The position numbers and the translations under genes were made by a program. Shown in pieces: positions 14,273 to 26,303 of a DNA stretch of 64,000 bases. The stretch comes from Puffinus mauretanicus (Eukaryota > Chordata > Aves > Procellariiformes > Procellariidae), in assembly GCA_023333565.1 (NCBI GenBank), contig JAJKFH010001865.1, positions 7,254,001-7,318,000 of the forward strand, read 5' to 3'. A model generated the notes under the pieces. That model was not told the origin of the DNA. It made no database searches and saw nothing but the letters and a program-made list of their open reading frames with translations. The first letter of the stretch is position 1. Each line of letters begins with the position of its first letter.

Positions 14273-14368
14273 CCGAGAGATAGACAGAGGCATGTTGAAA
14301 TCTTTGCCCCCTTGAAGTCTGAAACCCCAAGGAGCCGGGCCGACCAAAGACACGCTGTAGTTGCTCAT
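14273..14368 (-). CDS. PDLIM5: PDLIM5 first coding exon (PDZ domain N-terminus)
   Basis: The minus strand encodes 32 residues beginning [16 protein letters not shown] and ending with the codons for SISR. I recognise this as the start of PDLIM5 (Enigma homolog, ENH). PDLIM5 is a PDZ-LIM adaptor that binds alpha-actinin at Z-discs and actin bundles through its PDZ domain and binds protein kinases through its C-terminal LIM domains. PWGF is the carboxylate-binding loop of the PDZ fold, followed by RLQGGKDF typical of the family. The start codon sits in a good context (AAACACCATGA). The exon ends at CGG followed by a GTAAGT donor, so the intron is phase 0; the ALP/Enigma family also splits the PDZ here. 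The rest of the gene lies beyond the left edge. The 32nd residue is arginine where I recall serine in human PDLIM5, while relatives such as LDB3 have arginine. Confidence 0.97.
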
Positions 14369-14408
14369 GGTGTTTAGTATGCAAGGATCAAATCCAAAGA
14401 ACTGATGC
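14369..14408 (-). other. PDLIM5: PDLIM5 5' UTR part of exon 2
   Basis: These forty bases lie between a strong acceptor (CTTCTGCAG, ending at 14409) and the start codon. They contain no upstream ATG. The acceptor shows that a non-coding first exon must lie upstream, at higher coordinates. Confidence 0.85.
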
Positions 14409-17338
14409 CTGCAGAAGAGGATTAGAGTTTTAATTTAAAGACGATAAAAACAAAAAGCACTGTCTACCATTTTGAAAGCCTTCTTTCTTTGTCTGTGTTC
14501 CCCTCCATAGTATAAAAACAGCCAAAAAACCCACACCAGGCCTGTCATTATTTGTGCTTTTATTCCTCATGTGTTGTTTTCCTCCATAGCTTAGGAAGAA
14601 ACGTAACTAGGGAACCGATAACACAGACTTGGGACTTTGAGAATTTCTGGTGCTGAGATGTTTGACAACTACTTACTAACAAAATACTGGGGGGGGGGGG
14701 GGCGGGAAAACCACCCAACGTTAAAGCTCATCTTAAAAAAAGTCAATGTTGAGACAAGCATGAATTGATAGTATCCCTTAAATCCAAGTATGGAAGAAAT
14801 TAGCACTACTGGCACATTCATTTCTAACAAAATTAGTATCATATGCTGCCATGTCATCAGCTCAGAGCTTGTTTCTAAACACATTATGTCTTGACAGTTT
14901 CAAAACGATGTCAAAACATTACAACTTTGAAGTTAATCAGAAAAAAATAAAATCCCTGTGACTTTTTAATTTTTATAGCATAGCTTCATATTGGTAGAAC
15001 AATGCTACAGACAAAACACATACTAAAACTAACCCTCAAATGAAAGTTGTGAACTAAAGCGAAATACCCACGGCCACAATTTAACGCTGAGGCAGCAAAA
15101 CCCAAGCATCTCCCTCCCCTCCCCGCAAACACGGGCAACGAATTACCTTTAAAAGGCAACCGAGGCACTTAATTGCCGTTCGGCGTCAAAGATAAGGGCT
15201 TCAGTTTCACCTCAGATAAGTAACGTTACAATGACATCTTAGGTAGTGGATCCCGTCTATTTTTGTATGGTTGAAGCCAGGCAGGAGCACACCAGGGCGG
15301 GCTGGTGTAAGACTACACCGGGGCACAGCCAGATTCCATACTCATATGGGGACATTTAAGGTGGACCTTCAGTCAAGCAGAAGCAAGCCGGCTGCCAGCC
15401 CCACCGAGCTCTGCAAAGCCCGGTTTCACCTCTTCATACTTTGCAGCAGGGTGTGTTATTTTTTTGGAGGAGGTGGATTTTTTGCAAACACAGCCCAGCC
15501 TTGTGGACCTTCAGAGCAGGGCTGTCGCACGGCCCCCGTGGGTGCAGGGAAGGACCTGCCTGAGAATGTCACCGCCTGAGAAAGCCATCAATAACGTTTC
15601 TGGGTTCACCTCCCAGAGCCACAGAGATCCGCTGCTCAGACCTGTTTCTAAATCAAACGGCAAACTTTATTCACACCGACGGCCGCTCAGGTAACCAGAA
15701 CGGGGCTGCTGGCATCGGGCAGAAAAAGATACATATTAGGAAGCAGAATTTGGAGCTGGTAACAGAGGTGCCTGGGTACCTGGGCAGTTCCTGACGTGCC
15801 CCTGCCTGTTGGCATCCAGCAAAGGGGCAGCTCTGACCCCAGGCGCTGACTCAACCCACCCTTAAAAGTCTACACGAGCACCAATGTACAGAGGGAGACA
15901 CGCACACCGCTGAGCTTTCATGTGGCTGAAGAGAAAAAAAAGAAACAAAAAGCCTCCACCAAGTTTGAGCTAGGACTCTGAGGGGACTCGCTCACCACTA
16001 AAGCGAGAACTACAACTTGTTTAATTGCTCTGTGGACTGAACTCCTTATAAAATGAGGATTTTAATTAGTCACAGATTTCTTTCTCTATAAAAATACAAA
16101 TTCTTGTCATTCCCTCTAAATGAAATCCACCGCAGTGACAGGTCACTATAAATTAGAGACTGCAGAAAAGCAAACCACATTTAGCGACCAGCACACACGC
16201 AGTTCACCAGCACAGGCAGAAGGCTTTACCTATCAGTTAAAACTGAAGCACTTGTGTAGCGATTTTTTTTTTTTTTTTAAACTGAGTAACAGCTAGTTAC
16301 AGTAACAGATCTAGGAAAAGATTAAGTTATATTAGAAAAGAATACTGTTGTTCTTCATTTGTAGCAACTACAAATAGAAGGGAAGAGACTGCATGCTGAA
16401 ATGCCATGCATCACTCATCTTTCCTTTCTCACCCGCTCAATTCTCTGTGTCTGCATCTCTAGGCTTACAGATACACCAGGAAGGAACAGCAGACAAAGGA
16501 GATCTCTTCAAAGTTTAATTTAACGAATTTCTTAAAATATGCTAGAGCAATATCTAAAAGTATTGCAACCCACCAACCCCGCTTCATGTGGGGAATATTG
16601 CGCAAACAAACCAGCTAAGGGTGAAATTGTGCAACTTTCATTTAGAAGATCAAACGCTTGGTGGATCTACTTCTGGAAGGGGGAATTTCAAAACCCAGGC
16701 AGAAGCACTCGCCTTCACCACTGCCACCGGGGCACAGAGCCCCAGGGGCCCGGGGATGGCTAGCGGGGCCCTCCTGACCCCGGGAGCGGTGGTTGTGCCT
16801 AGGGGCCAGTGCCAGCACAGGCCCCCGTACCCCCCCAGCGCCCCCTTTGCCCAGCTCGCCCATCGAAACCCTCTAAGCGCGCCGGGACGTGGAGTCCCAC
16901 GGCTACCGCAGGCTGGGGGGCCAGACAGCCCCTCAGAGCGCTGAGTCTCGGTCCAAAGTGCCCCCACAGCCCAGACCCAGGCCCAAGGAGCCCCACAGGC
17001 ACCCCAGCACGCTCGGCCCAGGAGCCCCACAGGAGCCCCACAGCCGCGGTACAAGGCACCCCACGGGCGCTCCGAGGCGCTGCCCCCGGCGCCGGGCACT
17101 GCCCGCCGCGCTCCCCGCGGCGGGGCACCGCCGACAGCCCCGGCCCGGCGCTCCCCAGCCCACGACAAACCGCACGCCCCGTTTAAAAAAAAAAAAACAA
17201 ACCTAAATTAAAAAGAAAATAAATTAAAACAAGCACCATGAAGCTTTAAAAACCCCGTCCAACCTGCTGACTTTTTGCTTCCCCCCCATTTTCTTCCCTT
17301 TTCTGCTCCCCACCCCCGGCGGCCGGGCCACCACTCAC
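14409..17338 (-). other. PDLIM5: PDLIM5 intron 1
   Basis: This is the inferred 2.9-kb first intron, from the GTGAGT donor at 17333-17338 to the acceptor at 14409. Its promoter-proximal part (16.65-17.2 kb) is very GC-rich and belongs to the CpG island. It also holds a 14-base poly-G run (14689-14702) and a long T run near 16263-16279. Long open frames on both strands at 16.6-17.2 kb are a by-product of high GC and not genes. Confidence 0.6.
14689..14702. repeat. Poly-G run
   Basis: Fourteen consecutive G are followed by CGGG. The C-rich complement is on the PDLIM5 sense strand. This is likely a length-variable homopolymer and a sequencing trouble spot. Confidence 0.95.
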
Positions 17339-17540
17339 CCCGGCGGCGCGGCGCGGTGCAGGCGCGGAGAGGCGAGGACACCCGCGGCGCGACTGGGAGG
17401 CGGCGGCCGCGTCCCCCCGGTCTTGTTTTCACTTCCGTCTCCCGCCGCTCCTCCCCCGGCCCTGCCCGGCCCGGCCCGGCCCGGCCCAGCCCGGCAGCGG
17501 CGGGACGGCGGAACGCGGAGCAGGGGCTGGAAAGACTTAA
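17339..17540 (-). other. PDLIM5: Probable non-coding exon 1 of PDLIM5
   Basis: On the minus strand a GC-rich stretch ends at a consensus donor (GGG then GTGAGTGG, exon end 17339). It lies 2.9 kb upstream of the acceptor of the start-codon exon. Position inside the CpG island and correct orientation make it the best candidate for the first, untranslated exon. The 5' limit is an estimate, because no TATA box or initiator fixes it. Confidence 0.55.
17465..17494. repeat. CCCGG pentamer tandem repeat
   Basis: Six tandem CCCGG units, the fifth carrying one A, lie inside the CpG island. They are probably within or just beside PDLIM5 exon 1, so copy number could affect the promoter or 5' UTR. Confidence 0.9.
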
Positions 17541-18683
17541 AAGCACCGTTCCCGGGCGGTCCCGATTTATTATTTTTTTAATACAGAAATGCACGGTTTT
17601 TTCTCTCTTTGCTTTACACACAGATAATCAAGGCGCACCTGTGAAACGCAAGGGCAAGCGGGAAGGGGGTCCCCGTGTGCCGCTGCCCCTCCAGTCCCCG
17701 GCCTGGGGGAAGGGGCTGCTGTGCTGGGCGGGGGGCAAGCAAAGGGGGCCGTCCCCCAACTGCCCCCCCGGCAGCCCCCACTGTATCAAATGTACAATCT
17801 CTTCAACACAGCCCCACATACGCTGCTGTGGCTGCAGGGGCAAAAGAAAGTTCGATTTGATTTATTTAACGTGGAGTAACATGGGGACTGACAGGGATAT
17901 ACTCGCCTCCTGAAGCACATCAAAGTGGGGAACAGCAGTGAGGCAGAAGAGCTGTTCAAGCTAAAAGGCAATGCTGGCGCAAGAGCAAATGGCTGTAAAG
18001 TGGCCCTGAATAAATTCAGCTCAGAAATTAGTAGGGGTCTGCCAGTAAGGAGGAAAGGGAGGATTCTGGCACAGCCTCTCCATAGGAGTGGGTGCAAGAA
18101 ATCAAACTGGTTCTAAGGTTGATCAGATTATGTTATACGATATGCTTGCCTGCAAGTAGAGTAGTTATTTAACACGGAGACTATCAGTTTGACAATCCAC
18201 AAGCTTGCCGAGTGTGAAGCAGGACAGACTCGCTGGGAGAGCGTGCTGCTCTGCTTGACAGAGCCGGGCACTGCCGCTACCTCGTGGGAGGGAGAAACGA
18301 GGTGAAGATGGAGCGATAGCGCTTCAGTTTTGTGTTCAGCTGCACCACACAGCTAGGTGAGGCTTGAGGTTCCTGTCATAATTCACATGCATTAAAAGTC
18401 ACTACAAATAAAAGTGGCTGTGAAAGAAATGTACATCTAATTAACAGGACCATTAGCAATACAATTCAAAGGATTTCAATCCCCTCTTCAAGCATGGATT
18501 TACTGTGGAGAAAGAGTGCAGAAGAAAGCTTTAAATTCTTATCACCAGCCGACACAACACGCAATCCTTACCATGGATGGCCCTGCCTAGCCTCTCTGTC
18601 CCCATTTAGGAGGAGGGCAGCACTGTCCCTCACTTTGGTTGTCCTGCACCTGCACAGGCTCGGAGGCTGCGTCTGGCCCAGCT

Positions 18684-18715
18684 GTGCCCGTGCCCACCCG
18701 TGCCCGTGCCCACCC
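18684..18715. repeat. 16-bp tandem duplication
   Basis: Two exact head-to-tail copies of GTGCCCGTGCCCACCC lie in a locally GC-rich patch. Confidence 0.9.
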
Positions 18716-20545
18716 AGGCTACCCCGAGTGGGAGCCCTCAGGCTGGAGGTGATGCTGGGGAAGGGGACCCAAGCCCCAGGTGCCTGGGTGTGCATGAAAC
18801 TGGGGCCAGCCCAGTCCTGCGAGTGCTAGTTATGTGAACTTTAATACGGGTATTTTAGCATTGTCCCACTGAGCTGTGTGTCTTGTCAGCTGCCTTGACT
18901 AGGCCAAATGCATCTCAAACTGCATCTCAAAAATAAAACCATCTAAGCCTCACACTAATGTAGCCGAACTACTCTTTCAGAAATCTTCCTTCTTTACTCT
19001 GCTCTTTTCCTATTAAGTATCTCTAACCAGGCAAAACTGAAAATCCCCATTACACACATAGACTGTCTCACATGATTTTAATTCACAGAGGTAAAAATTC
19101 CCCAACACAGGGATTTTTCATTGTGTCACAAGGGCCTTAGGTCACTCCCATGCTGTTTTATTTATTAGAGCAGAAAAAGCTCCAGGACCCCACTCCCCAA
19201 CATGACTCACGTGACATCTCCAAGGTCAGCGTGTCCCTGCGCTGACTGCTTGGGTAGCAATCTGCTCTCAGCTCACCAGAGCGCACAGCCTGCAGTCTCA
19301 GCCTAAAATACCGGCTAGCCACATTAGTGAAAAACATCCTTTTCCACTTCAGTTCTTCAAAAGCCTTCAGCCTTCCTTGATGGAGGAGTAGCTTGCCCAA
19401 GCTATCTGCACATGTAGCATCTCTCAAGAACATGTCACATGCATTCATCAGGACTAAAGGAGAACTTGCAGAGAGACTTTTGCTGGTAGAGTTTGCAGTA
19501 AATTTCACCCGTGGTGAGACTGCGTGCACTCTGCACCATACCCACCCACTGCACCCAGGCCAGTGCCACTCCCAGCTCAAAGCTGGCAGTCTCGTCTTTA
19601 AGTCCGTCATTGCTTTTCTGCAGCATGATCAGTTTGTGACAAATGAATCTGTTTTCCTTTGCCTCCAGAGACAGGGCACAGAAATTAGAGGCAACTCATT
19701 AGTTCGAGATCTCTCCATTCTTGGTCACTTTTCAAATATTCTTTTCTCTGAGAAAAAGCTTTTCATTAGAGCTGAATAGTGAAATAAGAGATAGCAAGTT
19801 GAGCAAGAAACCTCAGCAGCAGCCAGAACTGTGGCCTGCCTGTTCTTCCTACCACCACCGTATTTTAGACAGAGCTTGCATTTTTCCCTCTGAACAAGGA
19901 AGGAAGAAGTCTGGAAATTAATTAAATGCAGTAGTCTGCGAGCCATGCAGATACAGCCTATCTCAAAATTACTCAGGCACTTAAGTCTTGTTTAAATGCT
20001 AATGAAATGCCGTAGGTGCCAGATAATGGGCACTGCAAAACTCTGACAGAGAATATCACCTGCGGTGGTGAAGTACAAAAAGGCACTTGTAAATGGAAAA
20101 AGCAGCCCATAAATTATGAACAGATTAACAATGCACAGTAAAATGATTCTCAATTAAGTAGCAGTTAATATAACATTAGCCTTCTGTGTGCTAAGGCACT
20201 GAACTACCAGCTGTGCTTTTGCTGCACTGCTACTTTCACTTTTGCTTTTCTTCCAGAGGTAAAACTAATGCAAATATTTACAGTCAGCGTATAGCTGGGA
20301 GTTCAGCATAAAGGAACCCTTTCTTACAAGAGGTTCATGTGAATATCGTCTATAGCCTCACAGCTTATTTCCAGTTCCAAGATAGCTCTCTGGCCAAACA
20401 ATGAAATAAATTAGATATGTTCCGAGTGTTTCTGAGAAGCAAGGGCTGCAGTCAGCTTTTGACAGCTACAGAGGGCAAGCTGTTACACTCTGGTCATGGT
20501 GAAGTCCAAACGGCCTCAAACTGGTATCACAGAAGCGCTTTTATT

Positions 20546-20605
20546 TTTCTGTTTGTTTGGTGTTTTGTGGGTGTTTGTTTTTTTGTTTGTTTTTTTTTTT
20601 TTTTT
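20546..20605. repeat. T-rich / GTTT low-complexity stretch
   Basis: GTTT-like units run into a pure T tract. It is a simple repeat with no attached element that I recognise. Confidence 0.8.
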
Positions 20606-23600
20606 CCTGTCCCTGGTTTGGAAAGATACCCAGTGCTGAATTACATCCTCTCTCGTACATCCTGTCCACCACAATAACTCCAGTTAGCCTAAGGACTTCC
20701 TCACGCCGAGCCGCTGGCGGAGTGGTGGGGCACAGAGTGGCTGGCCAGGGCATCAGGATCTGGCCAGCTGGGCAGCTATGCCCACCCAATTCACTTTGGG
20801 TCAGCTTTGTCAGCCAAAAAAACCCCATGGTCAAGTTTACTTGTACTTGTCACCTCTTTTTTTCCTCCTTTTAGAGCCCTGGTTCTTCCTCCAGCTGTGC
20901 CGACCGACCGTCTTCACTTTTCATCAGCCCGTTTTTCCACCAGGCATTTTCTGGCATTACTGCTCCTGTAGCTGCCGTCCCCTCTGCCGGCAGTTCACTC
21001 ACCATGCCGGCGGTCAGGACAGTTTTTAAGCCCGGGGCTTTTGTCAGATTGAAACGTTAACAGCGTTGGTCTTCCTACTTTAGATAGTTAGCCATTAAAG
21101 CTCTTAATGTTATAAATGGATTTATGGTCTTTTTTGTATCCTAACTTCTTCTTTCTTTTAGCTTATCAAGCCTTCTTTAATTTTTCTTTATTGGTGCTTT
21201 TCTTTTTAAAGAAAAAGTAATATTTACTAATAAAATACTCCTTATTTATAATGTCCCCCAGAATCTTGGTAAATTGCATAAACAAAGGAAATAAGTGTGT
21301 GTTATTACTGGACTCCTTTGTAGTGACTGAGCGGACGCATCCGGAGCCCGGTCATTCATCGAGAAGCTGTAAGCTAGGCAAATCTGGTTTATTCCCTCTG
21401 GTAAAAGGACCACCTATGTGGAGGCCACAGCCCGTGCTACAGGTTAAACATTTCCTCCCTGCAAGTCCAAATCAATGAAACAGCAACTAAATCTTTTAAT
21501 TGCAAGGAACAGGAGAAGCCTTTTGAGGAACTCCAGGATACATACATACCACGTCAAACATGGCTCGTTTTAGGGACTGAAACCAATCTGAAGCTTCTCA
21601 GTACATCACAGCCTGGACAACTTCATCCTCAGCCCCACTGTGAAGCATTAGCCTCATTTTACAGATGGTGACCAGAGGCAATAAACATTTATACATGCGA
21701 GGAATCAGCTGTCAGATAAAGAATTGAAACCAGTTCTTCCAAATTCCTGCGCAGCTCCTAACTACCGGATTACCCTACCCTGGGCTGACATAGCCCTTTC
21801 TGCTTCTTCAACCACAGTGATGCATGGGAAGAAAAAACAAAAATAATTCAGACTTCATATTTACCATTCTTGACAGAGCCAAGCACGTTACAGGAGTAAC
21901 ACCTTCAATCATCCACGCTCTTATCTCTTGAAGCAAACCGCCGGCTTAAATTTCCTTTTCCTTAACGCAGGGAACGGTTAATGCAAAAATCTGTGGCTTG
22001 GTGTGGTTTAATTACAGTCCATCAGCTGCGCAGGGAGGGCTTGCGGAGCGAGGCCTTTGAGCTACGTTTGACATACACCGCGAACACCCATTAAGTAGGG
22101 TTTGGCAGGTAAACAGCCAAACTGTCAGAGTGATCCTTGCAGTTATTTATATTAATTAATGTCATGGGAGAAGAGGTGCAGCTTCGCCTCTAATCTTTTA
22201 TGTAATATATTGCCTTAGCGAGGGAGGGAGCGGGTGCAAGCTGTGGCACGAAAAACGCTTTGCCTGGCAGGTCGGGAGCAGCCTGGCACACGGGTCTGGA
22301 CAGACATCGCAGGAGGGGAGCGGGCAGCTCCCCTGCATTATTCCTACCACTAATTCACACAAGCACAGCTAACGCAGCCTTTTCCCAAGACAGGTCTGTT
22401 CTGCAGCTCAGGCAGAAGCACTCGGTGGATGCGTTTGGGGCTCGGCCACCACGACCCCGTGTCACCTTCACCAAGTCAAATCACGTCAGCCAGGTCACGT
22501 AACTGAACCGATACAAAAATCAGTGTAGTCCAAACTAGTGAAATTCCAGTGCATCTAACAATACATTTGCAAACATAAAAGAAAAAAAAAAAACAACATA
22601 GCTTTCCTGTTGAGTTGACTTACCTGACCTGGATTTTGTAACTATTTAGGTAAATCCATACAAAAATCTCTGCATGCACAGAAACCACTGTAGGCCTTTG
22701 TAACCACCTCTAAAGTTATATTTCTCTGGGGGGAAAAAAAAAAAGAAAAATAGAAACCAACCATGAGAGCAGTAAGACCTGAGACCACGTCAAGGAGATC
22801 TTATTTTAGCTGCTGCCCACAAAAAATATTAAAACAGCTAATAGGTATTCCCACAGTAAATAAAATACATCTAATCTTTACTGACGGAGGAGAAGGGAGA
22901 GGAAAAAAAACCCACCAGAGAAGCTCATACATTTTAAGAATTTGGACTAAATTTACACACACTAGCAGTATATTTATATGTGAATTATGTTACAATGATT
23001 TATATCCCTCTTGCTGTTTGTGAAAACACCGGTTCCTTGTTGGCTTTGCAAGGTTGGCTGCCACATAGCTCTGGGTGTCACCGGCAGAAGAATGAAACCC
23101 ACGCTATGCCAATATTTTTGGCCGAAACACTGTACATAAATCAAGAAGAGCAGGAGGGACAGAAGGGTCCGTAGGCACCTAAGAGCATCCTGCATCTCTA
23201 GCTGGCAGTCAGAAACTGTCACCTCTCTATGCACTCCCTGGGTGGATCCAGGAGTCACACAAACACGAGCCCAAGCCTTTCCCTCCCGAGGTGCTATAGC
23301 GTTTCTTCCCAAACAAATTTACATCGTAAAAGCGCTTGTGCTTTTCTGGTCCCAGCTGTTCCCATCGGAAGGCTGTCCTCGCCTCTGTTTGTTTTAATGG
23401 CAGCAACCTGCATCTTATTTCCAGACTAAGTTTAGTCACAGACAAGTTTAAATAGTTCTTCTCCCTCCCTGCTGTTTCACTCCCGGGTATTTTTAGATGG
23501 AAACCATATCCCCTGTCAACCTTCATTTTCCTGGGCTGAACAAGTCGAGCTTGCCTTGCCTCCATTTGTAAGGAAAGACTGTGGCACTCCTGGTGATCTC

Positions 23601-26282
23601 AGTAGCCTTTCTTTACACCTGTTCAGATTTGTATTTTCCTCGGACATGAGACATCAAAATCATATATAGCGTCCTGAGGACACCTTACTGATGTCATCTT
23701 CTGTAATGGATTTAGTGTTTCCACTGGAAACATCTCATTTGACGTGTCCCAGAATGACACTTGCTTCTTCTCCAAAGCAAATCGTATCGGTGCTCCAGAG
23801 GTACCAGAGAATTGCCCAGTTGATTCATTTTTTTCTGCTTTTCTTCCATTTTCAGCTTACTGATAAGTAATCTCTATATGTCTGCTTTTGTCATATGTGC
23901 TTCTGAATTTAACTTTATTGCATTTTTGTTCTTCCCATAACATTTTTCAGATCTTTCTCCCTTCCTGATTGTGCCTTCCAACTTTTTGTCATCCACAAGC
24001 ATCACCAGCAAACTTGTAGTCTTTGTGCCTAGTTTACGGATGAAAACATTAGGCAGGAATGATTCCAAGACCTTTTAATTTTATAACCATATATTTATAT
24101 AATTATATATATGTACATATATAAACTCCATTAATTACCTTTCTCCCTGGTACTTTTTGTTGCGGTATTACCTGCTGCAGTCTTCCTGCCCACCTTGCAT
24201 AAAAACGATGGCCCTCAGCAGCTTAAGGATTGGAGCAGGACATCAGATGCTGTCCTAAAGCCCAGACGAATGGGATCTGATACATTCCTTTTGTTTATAG
24301 TCGCAGTGATGAAGAAAGCTGTGAGGTTAGTCCGACATGAGCTGCCCTTGGCGAGCCCAGGAAGGCGTGCTGGGAGGAACGCAGAGAAGTGCTGCAAGCG
24401 CTGTCTATAGCGATGTTCAGACCGGAGCCAGCAGGAGTCAAAGGCCACTCAGAGGTCTGAGTGAAGAAGGAAACAGAGCGCACCAGTATTAAAATATAGA
24501 GAAGCTTCACGATGTCTTAGATACAAAACATTATCATGCCAATGTGGGCAAGGCAGCAGAAGCAGAGAACTTAGCAGCGTCAACAGCAGTTTGTTTCAGA
24601 ACAGGACAGGGAACAAAAAAAAGTTGGGGAAACCAGTATTTTAGGCTTGGTTTAGGTTTGTTAATGCAAGGTTAAAAAATTCTCTTACACAGCTTAAGGA
24701 AAGAGGAAAAGAAAGAAAAAGCTGTTGTTGAGAGGCAAATATCTCTCTTCCGTGCTGCCTATCAGCAAGGTGGTGGCCTAACACGGATAAATCAAAACTC
24801 TAGAAATCTGGGTTATTCTCCAAGAGCTTATTGACTATACCCACCTATGGAAAAACATATAAGCCAGTTCCTGTCCAGAGGATGGACAATATATAAACAA
24901 CCACAAGTGAAGCAGGACCTAATGCAATTGGCTTTGCGTTCCGTCTTGTGCTGTCTGCAGCATCTGTGCAGCTCCAGGTGGGACACGTAGTCAGATTAAT
25001 CAATCCAGGGATAAACAGGAGCTGACAGTACTTTGGAAGAGTGTGAAGTGCCTGCAATGTGTTAGCCGGGCACAGGCCTGTGCCTCCCTTCTCTTCGTAT
25101 GAGGACAACCCTCCAAAGCAGAGCGATACAATCCCCTCATCCTCTAAGCTTTCATTTTAAAGAAAATATGACAGTGACAGGAGGGTGGCATCAATCATCT
25201 TTGGCACAGTGTACATGTCGAATGCGTGACCCGGGTTGCACAGCAGTAGCTGCAGTGTCTGTGCTACATTATAGAAACATATATTAGAGACTAATTAAAG
25301 CAACAGCTAGAAAGCTGGTGGAAGGAAAAAGAAGTGAAAATGGGAAGGGGGAGAGTGAAAAGTTTTAGCCACCGCCCATTGCCTCTAAACTCATATTATT
25401 TCTAAAAATACAAAAGCAGAAAGCCAGTAGGAGATTTTGATGCTGATAGAAAAATTTCAGCAAATAAAGGGCCATGCCAGTGCCCAGTGTAAAACTGAAC
25501 CTCCTGAGCCCCGGGATTGAATCAGACAGCCTTGTCCTCACGCTATCGCTCCACCATCAGCTTGACTGAGACTTCAAAGCCTGTTAAAATCAAGTAGAAA
25601 CTTTCTGCAGCTCCCGCTCCCAAGTTTAAAATTGGCACTGGGCTTTGTCTCGCATTTCGGCTCTTCCCCAGCGCTGTAGCTCGATACCCCTCGTTAGCCC
25701 TCCTGGGATGGTTTCTGTGCGTCTCTCTGGAGAACATTTGTCACCCGGGACCGCTCCAGCCCCTGCTCATTTCATGGAGAAGGAATTTTGGCAGCAGTTA
25801 GCTGAAGTGAGTTTCTGGACCTTCAGCCTGTTTGTTTGACCTCTGGAAGTAGGTGGCTAATTCAAGGACAATGGAAGCTGTCGTGTTACCTGTTTCCAAC
25901 ATGAAATCAATCAGCAGAGAGTGGGAGTGAAGTCAGCCTTTCTGTTTTGATAAGAGGGTGGCCAAAGATCTCTGGAATGAGAGGCACTCCAGCAGCCACC
26001 CAGGCGCAGGGACGCCTGCTATTTATACACCCAGGGGCAGGGCTGGGGAACAAAGTGGTTCTTCTGCTCCCATTTTATTTTTATTTGCCTGAAACTGAAG
26101 GGACAGCTTTATCATCCAGAAGCATGCATGGGCAATGTTCTTTTTTTTTTTTCCCTTTTTGGTTAAAAAAAAAAAAGAGTTACCAGTATAGCGTTATGTT
26201 ATATAGATATTGTTATTATATATACATCTAAATATTGTTTCATCTTTCAGAACCAGAATCACTCTAAAGGCAACCCTTTTTT

Positions 26283-26303
26283 AAAAAAAAAAAAAAAAAA
26301 AAA
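26283..26303. repeat. Poly-A run
   Basis: Twenty-one consecutive A are preceded by seven T. No retroposed body is recognisable next to it. Confidence 0.9.

Larger units (their letters stand above)
16650..17620 (-). promoter_or_regulatory. PDLIM5: CpG island and PDLIM5 promoter
   Basis: About 1 kb of GC-rich, CpG-dense sequence stands out sharply from AT-rich flanks and surrounds the inferred first exon of PDLIM5. It contains an ETS-type site (CACTTCCG at 17430-17437, CGGAAGTG on the gene strand) and many GC boxes. No TATA box is evident. This fits a broad housekeeping-type promoter. The transcription start is not defined by sequence alone; I place it around 17.45-17.55 kb. Nothing shows whether transcription also runs rightward from the island. 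Confidence 0.75.

Noticed and set aside
16650..17168. Minus-strand 172-codon and overlapping plus-strand open frames
   Set aside because: High GC suppresses stop codons on both strands at once. The Gly/Ala/Pro-rich translations have no recognisable domain.
17275..17913. Plus-strand 212-codon open frame over the CpG island
   Set aside because: It is arginine/proline-rich, made of GC-rich promoter sequence, antisense to the inferred PDLIM5 exon 1, and unlike any protein. It is a compositional artefact.
19158..19610. Minus-strand 150-codon open frame
   Set aside because: No splice sites, no promoter or polyadenylation context, and no recognisable sequence. A plus-strand frame overlaps it. Chance seems the better explanation.
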